Source: Rhodothermia bacterium
GTDB lineage: Bacteria > Bacteroidota > Rhodothermia > Balneolales > Balneolaceae
NCBI GenBank assembly: GCA_030427885.1
Contig: JAUICM010000007.1
Span: 124,001-188,000, forward strand
DNA: 64,000 nt
Direction: 5' to 3'
Numbering within the stretch: the first letter of the stretch is position 1; every line of letters starts with the position of its first letter. A program made the translations under genes and the position numbers. The notes below the pieces were generated by a model. The model was not told where the DNA came from, did no database searches, and saw only the letters and a program-made list of their open reading frames with translations. Of the stretch, positions 45,157-53,779 are shown piece after piece.

Positions 45157-46257
45157 ATGGCGAAGAAGAAAAAAGACGATATCGTTTTTGCCCCGAGGGG
45201 TATTGGTGATGCTAACGACGGAGTTGTACAAAAGGGAGTAGACCTTCCGGCTGCAACGAAGAAAAAACATAAATCACTGGGACTATCTGATGATGATGTG
45301 AAAGCAATGTACGAACAAATGTACTTGCAGCGTCGTTTTGAAGAGCGTGCAATGCAACAATACCAGAAAGGTAAATTCGGTGGATTCCTTCACCTTTATA
45401 TTGGTCAGGAAGCAATTTCCACCGGTACTGTATTTGCTTTTGATGATGAAGATGATATCATTACTGGATATCGAGACCATGGTTGGGGATTATGCCGTGG
45501 TGTGACTTCCAATGAAGGAATGGCTGAACTGTTTGGTAAGGCTACTGGCTGTTCAAAAGGTAAAGGTGGTTCCATGCACTTTGCAAAGTCAGAGAATCAT
45601 TTCTGGGGCGGGTATGGCATCGTTGGTGGACATATTCCAATTGGTGCAGGTTTTGCGTTCGCAAACAAATACAAAGGTACCGGTAAAATATCAGCTACTT
45701 TCTTTGGAGATGGTGCAGTTGACCAAGGTTCGTTGCATGAGTCAATGAACCTGGCTCAGTTATGGAAGCTTCCGGTATTATTTGTGGTAGAAAACAACGG
45801 ATATTCGATGGGGACTGCCGCAAAAAGACATACCGTTGCTGAAATCGTTGACCGTGCTAAAGGCTACGGAATGAAAAGCGCTGTGATCAATGGAATGGAT
45901 GTATTCTCGGTATATGAGAAAATGAAAGAGATCGCAGATGACGTTCGTAAAAACTCAGAGCCATACTTTGTTGAGATCAGAACCTATCGGTACAGAGGAC
46001 ATTCCATGTCTGATCCTCAGAAATACAGAACAAAAGAAGAGCTCGAAGAATATCAAAAGATCGATCCTATCCTTCGCCTGAAGGATTACATTCACTCCAA
46101 TAAACTAATGACTGAAGAGGATTTTACAGAGGTAGAAGAAAGAGTTGAACAGGAAGTTCTGGATGCGGTTGAGTTTGCAGATAACTCGCCATTCCCGGAA
46201 GAAAGCGATATGTATGATGATATGTTCGCTGAAGAAAATCCTTACTTCCACACTTAA
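45157..46257 (+). CDS. pdhA: pyruvate dehydrogenase E1 component, alpha subunit
   Basis: E1alpha with the thiamine-diphosphate motif GDGAVDQGSLHESMNLAQLW...VENN, substrate/cofactor motifs YRDHGWGLCRGV and GKGGSMHF, and the phosphorylation-loop-like YRYRGHSMSDP. It has an N-terminal Lys-rich extension of ~35 residues before the core. With the beta subunit it decarboxylates pyruvate and acetylates the E2 lipoyl group. First gene of a tight operon (21 bases to pdhB). Confidence 0.96.
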   Translation: MAKKKKDDIVFAPRGIGDANDGVVQKGVDLPAATKKKHKSLGLSDDDVKAMYEQMYLQRRFEERAMQQYQKGKFGGFLHLYIGQEAISTGTVFAFDDEDDIITGYRDHGWGLCRGVTSNEGMAELFGKATGCSKGKGGSMHFAKSENHFWGGYGIVGGHIPIGAGFAFANKYKGTGKISATFFGDGAVDQGSLHESMNLAQLWKLPVLFVVENNGYSMGTAAKRHTVAEIVDRAKGYGMKSAVINGMDVFSVYEKMKEIADDVRKNSEPYFVEIRTYRYRGHSMSDPQKYRTKEELEEYQKIDPILRLKDYIHSNKLMTEEDFTEVEERVEQEVLDAVEFADNSPFPEESDMYDDMFAEENPYFHT

Positions 46258-46278
46258 TTTTTAGAACAACTACGAATA

Positions 46279-47262
46279 ATGGCTGAATTACAATTTAGAG
46301 AAGCAATTAAACACGCTATCGATGAAGAAATGGGTCGTGATGAAAATGTATTCATCATGGGCGAAGAGGTAGCTGAATATAATGGAGCATATAAAGTAAC
46401 CGAAGGTCTCCTTGATAAGTATGGGTTTAGAAGAGTGATCGATACTCCTATCTCGGAACTGGGATTTGCAGGATTGGGAGTGGGAGCTGCCATGCATGGA
46501 CTGAGACCGATCGTGGAGTTCATGACCTTCAACTTTGCTGTGCTGGCTGCCGATCAGATCATCAATCATGCTACAAAAGTGAAATACATGACAGGTGGTC
46601 AGGCTGATTGTCCGATCGTATTCAGAGGCCCTAATGCTTCTGCCGGACAGTTGGGTGCTACACACTCCGTGGCTTACGACTCAATGTACGCTCAATTCCC
46701 GGGACTTAAAGTTATTTATGTATCTGAACCTGATGATGCCAAAGGTTTAATGAAGTCTGCAATTCGTGATGATAATCCGGTTCTTTTTATGGAATCGGAG
46801 CAGATGTATGGCTTAAAAGGGGAAGTTTCTGAAGAGGAAGATTATATCATCCCTATTGGAAAAGGTAAGATCAAACGTGAAGGAAGTGATGTAACCATCA
46901 TAGCTCACGGGAAGATGTACCACGTGGCAGTTCAGGCAGCTGCTCAGCTTGCCAAAGATGGGGTAGAAGCAGAAATCATTGATCCCAGAACCGTTAAGCC
47001 TCTGGATCTCCCATTGATCATTGAATCCATCAAGAAAACAAACCGCTGTGTGGTTGTTGATGAAGCTCATCCATTCGCAGGTTTTGCAGCAGAGATCGGC
47101 TACTTGATCCAGAGAGAAGCATTCGACTATCTGGATGCACCGGTACTGCGTGTTACTCTTCCGGATGTGAACGCACCATTTTCAAAGAAACTATTTGATA
47201 CCTGGTTCCCAAGCCCAAAACAGGTGATCGATGCGGTTAAACAGGTAACTTACAGAAATTAA
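46279..47262 (+). CDS. pdhB: pyruvate dehydrogenase E1 component, beta subunit
   Basis: A 327-residue transketolase-like E1beta: FIMGEEVAEYNGAYKVTEGL, DTPISELGFAGLGVGAAMHGLRP, FRGPNASAGQLGATHS and VVVDEAHPFAGFAAEIGYLIQ. It pairs with the E1alpha immediately upstream and is followed 20 bases later by E2. The three-gene order matches Bacteroidota pdh operons. Confidence 0.96.
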   Translation: MAELQFREAIKHAIDEEMGRDENVFIMGEEVAEYNGAYKVTEGLLDKYGFRRVIDTPISELGFAGLGVGAAMHGLRPIVEFMTFNFAVLAADQIINHATKVKYMTGGQADCPIVFRGPNASAGQLGATHSVAYDSMYAQFPGLKVIYVSEPDDAKGLMKSAIRDDNPVLFMESEQMYGLKGEVSEEEDYIIPIGKGKIKREGSDVTIIAHGKMYHVAVQAAAQLAKDGVEAEIIDPRTVKPLDLPLIIESIKKTNRCVVVDEAHPFAGFAAEIGYLIQREAFDYLDAPVLRVTLPDVNAPFSKKLFDTWFPSPKQVIDAVKQVTYRN

Positions 47263-47282
47263 AATCACTCAATACTCAGATT

Positions 47283-48515
47283 ATGGCTATAAAGATCGAA
47301 ATGCCCAAACTCAGCGATACCATGGAAGAAGGTGTTATCGCGAAATGGAATGTTAAAGAAGGTGATAAAGTAGAGGCCGGCGATATAATTGCTGAGGTTG
47401 AAACTGATAAAGCCACTATGGACGTGGAAGTATTTGATGGCGGTACCATTCTTAAAATCGTTCCTGGAGAAGGCGATGCTGTTCCCTTGGGAGGACTGAT
47501 TGCCGTAATCGGTGAGGAAGGGGAAGATATCAGTGATTTGGTTGATGGAAGTGCGTCTTCTGAACCAGCAGCTAAGGATGAAGAAAAAGTAGAAGCGGCA
47601 GCTCCGGCTGAAAAGTCCAAGGCAGCTCCAGCAGCTCCAACTTCAGATGATGGAAGAGTTAAAGCTTCTCCATTGGCTCGTAAAATAGCAGAAGAAAAGG
47701 GAATTGACCTTACTTCTGTAAATGGTACAGGTCCTGAAGGACGTATCATTAAAAAAGATGTGGAAGATTTTAAAGGAGTTGGTTCTGTTTCAGCACCATC
47801 AGTTTCTGCGCCATCTGCTCCTGTCTTCAAGAGTCTTGAAAGTAAAGAGGTTAAAATTTCTCAGATGAGAAAAGCGATTGCCCGAAGACTTTCAGAAAGT
47901 AAATTCAGTAATCCTCATTTCTATGAGACCATTGACATTGATATGAAGGCTGCAATAGCAGCACGTTCAGCAATGAATGCTTCGAATGATGTAAAGATCA
48001 GTTTCAACGATATTGTTGTTAAGGCCTGCGCTGTTGCTCTAACACGACATCAGGCTGTAAACAGCTCATGGTTGGGAGATGTTATTATGGAACACGGAGA
48101 CGTGAATGTTGCCGTTGCCGTAGCAATTGATGAAGGACTTATGACTCCTGTTATCAAACATGCCGATAAAAAAGGTCTGGCACAGATCTCAGCAGAGACA
48201 AAAGAACTTGCAGGCCTGGCCCGTGAAAGAAAACTCCAGCCGGATCAGATGGAAGGAAGTACATTTACGATCAGTAATCTGGGGATGTTCGGAATAGAAG
48301 AGTTCACAGCTATTATAAATCCACCGAATGCATGTATCCTGGCAGTTGGAGCAATAAGAGACGTTCCGGTTGTAGAAAATGGGGAAGTGGTTCCGGGTAA
48401 GCGTATGAAAGTGACTCTTTCCAGTGATCACCGCGTAGTTGATGGAGCTAAATCAGCTCAATTCCTGAATACGGTTAAGGATCTTATTGAGAACCCACTA
48501 TCAATGCTACTCTGA
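47283..48515 (+). CDS. pdhC: pyruvate dehydrogenase E2 (dihydrolipoamide acetyltransferase)
   Basis: A single N-terminal lipoyl domain has the lipoylation lysine in EVETDKATMDVEVF. An Ala/Pro/Glu-rich linker, an E1/E3-binding domain (VKASPLARKIAEEKGIDLTSVNGTGPEGRIIKKDV) and a catalytic domain with SSDHRVVDGAK (HxxxDG) follow. 410 residues. E3 (lipoamide dehydrogenase) is not in this window. Only 13 bases separate its stop from the convergent usher stop. Confidence 0.96.
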   Translation: MAIKIEMPKLSDTMEEGVIAKWNVKEGDKVEAGDIIAEVETDKATMDVEVFDGGTILKIVPGEGDAVPLGGLIAVIGEEGEDISDLVDGSASSEPAAKDEEKVEAAAPAEKSKAAPAAPTSDDGRVKASPLARKIAEEKGIDLTSVNGTGPEGRIIKKDVEDFKGVGSVSAPSVSAPSAPVFKSLESKEVKISQMRKAIARRLSESKFSNPHFYETIDIDMKAAIAARSAMNASNDVKISFNDIVVKACAVALTRHQAVNSSWLGDVIMEHGDVNVAVAVAIDEGLMTPVIKHADKKGLAQISAETKELAGLARERKLQPDQMEGSTFTISNLGMFGIEEFTAIINPPNACILAVGAIRDVPVVENGEVVPGKRMKVTLSSDHRVVDGAKSAQFLNTVKDLIENPLSMLL

Positions 48516-48528
48516 TTCAGAGACGGTG

Positions 48529-51500
48529 TTAGTTCTCTCTTACGATTTCAATGAAAGGCTTTCTGAGTTCATCGGAAGGCCTTTCTAATAAAGATACTTC
48601 CTCAATCTTTTTCTCGTAGAGGTGCAGGATTGGCTTTTCAAAGGTAGCATCTGCAGAGATCTTATTCTTCAAACTCAGGATCTCATCCCAGTTAATGAAG
48701 GCCTTATTAACAAAAAGAACCACGCTCTCATTCTCATCAATCACAATCTTTGATTTGACATCGAATTCGCTTTCGATACGAATAGCATACAGAAGAGCTT
48801 TTTCCTTATCTGGAAATTCTCCTAACTGAAGCATGTATTCAAAATCAACATTGATCATCCTTGCACCACCTTCCGATTCACTGATATACAGCTGTCGGAT
48901 GGAAGTATTTGATAACATGTCGCTACGTTCTCTGTTTGCTTCATTCTTGCTTTCAAATGGCCCTAAACGAACTTTATAAAGCATATCTTTCTCATCCTGT
49001 GCTACAAATGATTTTAAACCAAACTGCTCATTGATCTGCTTGGAAAATAAATTAGCACGGATACGATTTGAAAAGGCTCCAAATTGAAGATGATACAGAT
49101 TCGATCCTGGCTGGTAATTACTGGCAACAGTTCCATAACATTGATTTAGTACAGAAGCATCAGAAGGTGTGTTACCGCTGATCTCCTTCATAGACTTAGC
49201 AGTAGAAGCCAGGCTCTGATATAAACCACTACGAATAGCATACAGTTGACGTGCGGAGTTATAGATCACATAAGTATCAACCGGAAGGGTAGCAGCAGCT
49301 TCATTAGCCTTTGCGTAACTGGAGTAAGCACCTAACTGGAAACCATACCGGCATTTATTCTTTTCAAGCTCTGTAACTGGAAGAGAGTATTCAATGGAAA
49401 TCCCACCACCGTCATTAGAAGTCTCGGACATCCCAACACCAGGAATGCCAGAGCTGCTTGACTGAGAAGAAGGCTCAGTGATCGGGTCTTCTGGTTCTTC
49501 CTCAATATCAAAACCCAAAGGAACTAATTCTAAATAAAGACCTTCAATAAAATCACCTTCAGGTATCGCTTTTACTTCAAATTCAATGCTTCCTGGATTT
49601 GATTTCACATTAAGCTTTTCCAAAGAAGAACTCTCTACAGTCAATTCGTATTTACCTGGAGGTATTTCATAGTCATAAAAAGAACCATCAGAGAATGTCC
49701 GGATCTCTTTCGTATAATCTGAACCAATAGAACGAAGATGCAATTTTAGTCCCCCGATGCCATTTTTTTGTTTACTAGCTATATTATATCGTTCTACCTG
49801 GCCTTCAATAACTCCCGACATATAGAATGGTATTTCAATTTTTTTAAAGGAATTAGGATCCGTAATGACAGAGAACTTATCTAAACCGGGAACCAGCATT
49901 GGGTTCTTAATAGAACCTTTGTTCAACTCAAGGTTATATCTGTAATATGGTTGCATTTGCGTGTAATAAATCACACCATTTTTCTCAATGCTGGAAGATC
50001 CGCCACGACCAATTCTTACAGAACCTTCACTGATCTCTTCATCAGTTGTATTGTCATAAATATCATCGTTGTTATTATCAACAAAAAGCCTAATAGCTGC
50101 AGCAGAGCGTCCAACCTGATCACGACTGGTAGCAATAAAATTGTGATAGTTTGTGTCGTAACCAATTGAACCTCTTACGTTCTGAGAAACGGAATAATTA
50201 ACATGAACGGAATTCACGGTAGTATTCGATCTTACTTTGTTCAGATCAATAATGAAATTAAACCTGAAAAGATTATATCCCCCAAGGAAATTTCGTCCGA
50301 AAGAAATCTGCATTCTACCATTTCTAAATAGATTTTTGGAAATCAGAAACTCAGTATTCTCAACTTGAGAAAAACTAGGTATATATCTCATTTGAGCCCG
50401 TAGGAATGCACCTCTGATTAATTTAGGAATGTTGCGACTATTGCTAAAATTGTAAGTAGCGGAAGATTCCAGATATGCAGAAGAATTTTGCCTGAATGGA
50501 ACATAACTATTAAATAGTCTTTCACTATATGCCAGGCGTAAATTAATTTTTGTAATACGGGTACTAAGATCAAAACGCAAAGTACTGTTCTGATTCGAAT
50601 CTCTGTACCGCGTAAAGGTTGAGGCTCTAATATTTAATGGAAGTCCCTTGATCTGAAAAGGGTAGTAAACACTAGCTATTAGCTGCTGGTCATTGCCTGA
50701 AGTATTATAAATATTAGTATTTTCAATGAAGTTAGTATAATCAAGTGAGAAACTTGCAGAATTTGGAAAGACAGTATTAACAGCAGCTCTGTAATATGCA
50801 TTGGTAATTGCTTCAACTGTCAATAAGTAATTTGTTAAGAGTCGGGCGGATAGAGAAGTTGCAAGTGAGGGAGCGTCTTTCTCCAATCCATTTTTATAAT
50901 ATTCTATACCTACTTTTGAAGTTAGCCAGTTAGTTAATCCGTAGGCAATATTCCCCTGTACTGCTAAATTCTTTTCAGTACTTCCTATAACAGGATTATT
51001 AAGTCTACCTGCGTTAAAGCGATAAGTATATTCTCCTTTCGGTACAAAAGTAAATGGAACCTGAACTCTGGAAGTCTGAGTTATTACCTGTCCGGTAGGT
51101 CCATATACTCGAAGGTCAATCTGTGAACTTCCATAAAAAAGCGGGGTAATGAATCTATAGTTTCCTATTTCATCAGATTCCGCAAAATCTATTAGAGCAT
51201 TGTTTAGGTATACTTCAACCTCTGAATTAGGAAGGGTATTGCCCTGAATTTCAAATTCATCGCAAAGTCTTCTCGGCTCAATAGGTTCATTTGTAATCCT
51301 GATACCTGTATATGGATTCGATAGGGCACCGTCAAGGGTTGTTTGACCAACAGTAACTTTTGATATGTACTTGCTGTCCCTGATAAAGTATCTCCATCTC
51401 AAATTATTTGTTGAATTTGTTAAACCATTATCAGATAAATTTCCATAGAGAGTACCTTGGAGATCGCCGCCTGCAACTTGTAAGCCAACTGAAGTGTTAT

Positions 51501-52143
51501 ATAAAAGTGACTCAGTATTTTGATTTTTATTTATAGTAATACCATAATCTGCAAATCCACCATCTAGCATCTTAACATTTCTTCCCTGGCTAAGTGGGTA
51601 GGATGGAGTTTCAAATCTGTTAGCATCTGCAATGCGTCGCCTTTGCTCTCTGATAGCTTTTGCGATGACAGGTAATTCAGTCATCGTTTCCAAATGGAGA
51701 GTAAGATTATTGAAATCAACATTGAATTCGAGATCAAATATCCTTTTCCACATTTCAGTTGGAAGATAATTATCTAAATCACCAAGAATAAAGTCATCTT
51801 GATTAAGCAGAATCTCCTTCTTACCAAAAATGATCTTCTGCTTGTTTAGATCAATAGAATATGGTGTTTGAGAGGTCGAAAATTTACCTGATGAGACTAG
51901 ACCTTCGGTGGAGACATCTACCTGAAAGACTTCGAGTAGTTCATTTACAGGAAGAAAGAATCTTTCATCCTTATAGTAGGAAACTAATACAGTATTAATA
52001 ATTCCACGATGTCGGAAAGAGAGGTATACCTCAACTTCATCCCCAGAGTCATTTTGTGCAAATATCGGAGTTGCACTGAAAGAGATAATGCATAGAACGA
52101 CAAGGGATAAATGTATTATTCTTTTTGTGCAATCAGTGATCAC
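48529..52143 (-). CDS. usher-like outer-membrane assembly protein with C-terminal SPOR repeats
   Basis: It starts at GTG (52143), overlapping the chaperone stop by 4 bases (GTGA), with signal peptide IIHLSLVVLCIISFSATPIFAQ. An N-terminal domain (~30-150) precedes a long strand-rich barrel. A usher-plug-like stretch (RRLCDEFEIQGNTLPNSEVEVYLNNALIDFA, then IDLRVYGPTGQ) is followed by FVPKGEYTYRFNAGRLN, as in FimD-type ushers. A carboxypeptidase-regulatory-like sandwich (~770-850, DGSFYDYEIPPGKYELTVE) and a Pro/Ser linker lead to two clear SPOR domains (~931-1002 and ~1016-1090) and a degenerate third (~1101-1177). The SPOR array is a feature I know of in no described usher. Usher assignment comes from pattern and operon. 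Confidence 0.72.
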   Translation of the reverse strand: MITDCTKRIIHLSLVVLCIISFSATPIFAQNDSGDEVEVYLSFRHRGIINTVLVSYYKDERFFLPVNELLEVFQVDVSTEGLVSSGKFSTSQTPYSIDLNKQKIIFGKKEILLNQDDFILGDLDNYLPTEMWKRIFDLEFNVDFNNLTLHLETMTELPVIAKAIREQRRRIADANRFETPSYPLSQGRNVKMLDGGFADYGITINKNQNTESLLYNTSVGLQVAGGDLQGTLYGNLSDNGLTNSTNNLRWRYFIRDSKYISKVTVGQTTLDGALSNPYTGIRITNEPIEPRRLCDEFEIQGNTLPNSEVEVYLNNALIDFAESDEIGNYRFITPLFYGSSQIDLRVYGPTGQVITQTSRVQVPFTFVPKGEYTYRFNAGRLNNPVIGSTEKNLAVQGNIAYGLTNWLTSKVGIEYYKNGLEKDAPSLATSLSARLLTNYLLTVEAITNAYYRAAVNTVFPNSASFSLDYTNFIENTNIYNTSGNDQQLIASVYYPFQIKGLPLNIRASTFTRYRDSNQNSTLRFDLSTRITKINLRLAYSERLFNSYVPFRQNSSAYLESSATYNFSNSRNIPKLIRGAFLRAQMRYIPSFSQVENTEFLISKNLFRNGRMQISFGRNFLGGYNLFRFNFIIDLNKVRSNTTVNSVHVNYSVSQNVRGSIGYDTNYHNFIATSRDQVGRSAAAIRLFVDNNNDDIYDNTTDEEISEGSVRIGRGGSSSIEKNGVIYYTQMQPYYRYNLELNKGSIKNPMLVPGLDKFSVITDPNSFKKIEIPFYMSGVIEGQVERYNIASKQKNGIGGLKLHLRSIGSDYTKEIRTFSDGSFYDYEIPPGKYELTVESSSLEKLNVKSNPGSIEFEVKAIPEGDFIEGLYLELVPLGFDIEEEPEDPITEPSSQSSSSGIPGVGMSETSNDGGGISIEYSLPVTELEKNKCRYGFQLGAYSSYAKANEAAATLPVDTYVIYNSARQLYAIRSGLYQSLASTAKSMKEISGNTPSDASVLNQCYGTVASNYQPGSNLYHLQFGAFSNRIRANLFSKQINEQFGLKSFVAQDEKDMLYKVRLGPFESKNEANRERSDMLSNTSIRQLYISESEGGARMINVDFEYMLQLGEFPDKEKALLYAIRIESEFDVKSKIVIDENESVVLFVNKAFINWDEILSLKNKISADATFEKPILHLYEKKIEEVSLLERPSDELRKPFIEIVREN

Positions 52144-52967
52144 CGCTTAGTATATGAGATAGATTGAGTTTTTCGATCCATCTGAATAAGATCAGATGCT
52201 TCGATATCACGTCTTACAGTTTCAAAGGCAACATTAACAGTATAATTTCCTGTAGGTAGATCTTTAGTATCAAAAGTTTGTCTATGTACACCATCAAAAT
52301 AGATAGTAGTTGACAGGTATTTTGTATCGATAGTCTCACCGGAAGCATTAACTAAACTTGTTGTTATTGTACCGAGAAAAGGTGAATTACCCGTTCTGCT
52401 ATATTCAACTAACACATTTAGTTTATCTGATTCTGAATCATCCAGTGTAATGTTATTTATATCAATACCCGTATTAACGTTTCCTTTTTTATAAAATAAG
52501 CCGGTAACCTGCTCCACAACCATGCCTAAGCGAGCAGAAACGGCACTATTATCACCTAATTCTGCAGGAGGACTTTGGGGGTTGGAAGCAGTTTTAATTC
52601 TTGTCCAGTAAGTACCATCTGGTGAGGTATTTGGAACAGCAATCCTTAAACGAACAATTTGACGTTGTCCAGGATTTAATACGAAGTTTTGAGGAAACGC
52701 TCTGACATAATCTGAAATCGAATGCTCTTGAGCTATAACTGAGTCATCTTCAACAAAAACACGCTCTCCATTGCTATCTGTAATTGTATAACTAAATACA
52801 AAATCGATAGAAACTTCCTGATTTTCGTTTGAATTATTGATGACCATATATGTTCCAAATCTTGAGTTATCTGAAACAAAAAGATTGGTGGGAGCGATAG
52901 TGATTTGACCAATTCCACTAATCGTAATAGCCAGACTAAATAAAACCGAAAGAGATAATTTTTTCAT
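52140..52967 (-). CDS. PapD-like periplasmic pilus chaperone
   Basis: A 275-residue protein with signal peptide MKKLSLSVLFSLAITISGIG and an immunoglobulin-like N-terminal domain: ITIAPTNLFVSDNSRFGTYMVINNSNENQEVSID, then FVLNPGQRQIVRLRIAVPN (the G1-strand donor region). A second sandwich domain (VEYSRTGNSPFLGTITTSLVN) follows. This matches the two-domain chaperones of chaperone-usher systems, and probably an archaic-type branch. It folds the subunit in the periplasm. It is 4 bases overlapped with the usher gene and 156 bases downstream of the pilin. Confidence 0.72.
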   Translation of the reverse strand: MKKLSLSVLFSLAITISGIGQITIAPTNLFVSDNSRFGTYMVINNSNENQEVSIDFVFSYTITDSNGERVFVEDDSVIAQEHSISDYVRAFPQNFVLNPGQRQIVRLRIAVPNTSPDGTYWTRIKTASNPQSPPAELGDNSAVSARLGMVVEQVTGLFYKKGNVNTGIDINNITLDDSESDKLNVLVEYSRTGNSPFLGTITTSLVNASGETIDTKYLSTTIYFDGVHRQTFDTKDLPTGNYTVNVAFETVRRDIEASDLIQMDRKTQSISYTKR

Positions 52968-53073
52968 ATCCGATGATTTATTGAATTTATAATAAATAAT
53001 AGTACTAATTGTAAATTACTTATACCATTATTTATTTAACGATTTATTTATGCTGGAGTGTTTTCTCTTTTAT

Positions 53074-53104
53074 AAAAAAAAAGCCCTGTCAAGTGACAAG
53101 GCTT
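53074..53104 (-). terminator. internal terminator between pilin and chaperone genes
   Basis: Read on the minus strand, AAGCCTTGTC and GACAGGGCTT pair with one mismatch across an ACTT loop and are followed by nine T (53074-53082). It would attenuate read-through, giving more subunit than chaperone and usher. Confidence 0.75.
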
Positions 53105-53122
53105 TTTATACCTATCAGTGAA

Positions 53123-53686
53123 TTATTGATAGTAAACAGTCAGTGTAATAGTACCAGTGTAAAGACCCATGTGTACAGTTTCATCGATAGTTTCTAATGA
53201 ACCACCAACATAAACCCATGCATTGTTTGTACTAGCTGCAGCACTTGTAGAACCACTTAAAGTAGCGGTTGAAGTACCACCAGTAAAATCCTGAGCATTT
53301 GTACCAGTTTCTGGGTCATTAACAGTTTCAGTATAAGTAGCTTCAAGCGCATCCACTTCGATGTCTTGAACAGCACCACCACCTAAAGCAACAGTAACAG
53401 CTCCAGTAGAAGTAAGGTCGGTTGCACTAAGCTCCATAAGGAAGTCAGCAGAATTCGCAAGAGAAGTAAGATTAAATGAACCGGTATTAGCTACATTTGC
53501 AGTACTTACAGCAACAGTAGGGTCGTCGCCATCAGTAAGGGTTCCAAAGTCAAGGTCATTACCGGCAGCTACAGAAGCGGAAGCGGTAACCTGAGCACTA
53601 GTTGTAATAGATGTTTGTGCAAATGCAGAAGCAGATACTACTGCGATAATTGCAAAAACAGATAAGAGAGATTTAAGAGTTTTCAT
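53123..53686 (-). CDS. DUF4402-like fibre subunit (pilin-like)
   Basis: A secreted 187-residue protein: signal peptide MKTLKSLLSVFAIIAVVSASAFAQ, an N-terminal strand SITTSAQVTASASVAAGNDLDFG, an Ala/Thr/Gly-rich middle and the C-terminal YTGTITLTVYYQ. This is the DUF4402 pattern (LDFG start, GxYxGTxxVxV end), found in fibre subunits handled by chaperones and ushers. No cysteine. The alternating N-terminal strand fits a donor strand. It heads the three-gene operon. Confidence 0.75.
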   Translation of the reverse strand: MKTLKSLLSVFAIIAVVSASAFAQTSITTSAQVTASASVAAGNDLDFGTLTDGDDPTVAVSTANVANTGSFNLTSLANSADFLMELSATDLTSTGAVTVALGGGAVQDIEVDALEATYTETVNDPETGTNAQDFTGGTSTATLSGSTSAAASTNNAWVYVGGSLETIDETVHMGLYTGTITLTVYYQ

Positions 53687-53704
53687 AATTTAATTTGTCG
53701 CGGC

Positions 53705-53779
53705 CGAAAATAAATGAAACGCTTTGTTTGAATTTAATTGTAACAGAGTGTCGGGATTTTCGAAATTAAATGAAACGCT
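53705..53779. repeat. direct repeat at pilin/prophage junction
   Basis: CGAAA(A/T)TAAATGAAACGCT occurs twice, at 53705-53723 and 53761-53779, with one mismatch in 19. Copy 2 overlaps the stop of the phage gene; copy 1 lies in the pilin leader. On the minus strand each copy contains TA(T/A)TTTCG, similar to the Bacteroidota -7 element. It may be an attachment-site remnant or tandem promoters for the pilin. Confidence 0.6.

Noticed and set aside
47276-47830. Ser/Pro-rich minus-strand open frame over pdhC
   Set aside because: It is the antisense of the Ala/Pro/Glu-rich E2 linker, which creates long open frames by composition.
48529-52143. TonB-dependent receptor or DUF5916 barrel as the identity of the 1204-residue protein
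   Set aside because: No TonB box or CBM9 domain is seen; the plug-like segment and the chaperone and pilin neighbours fit a usher.
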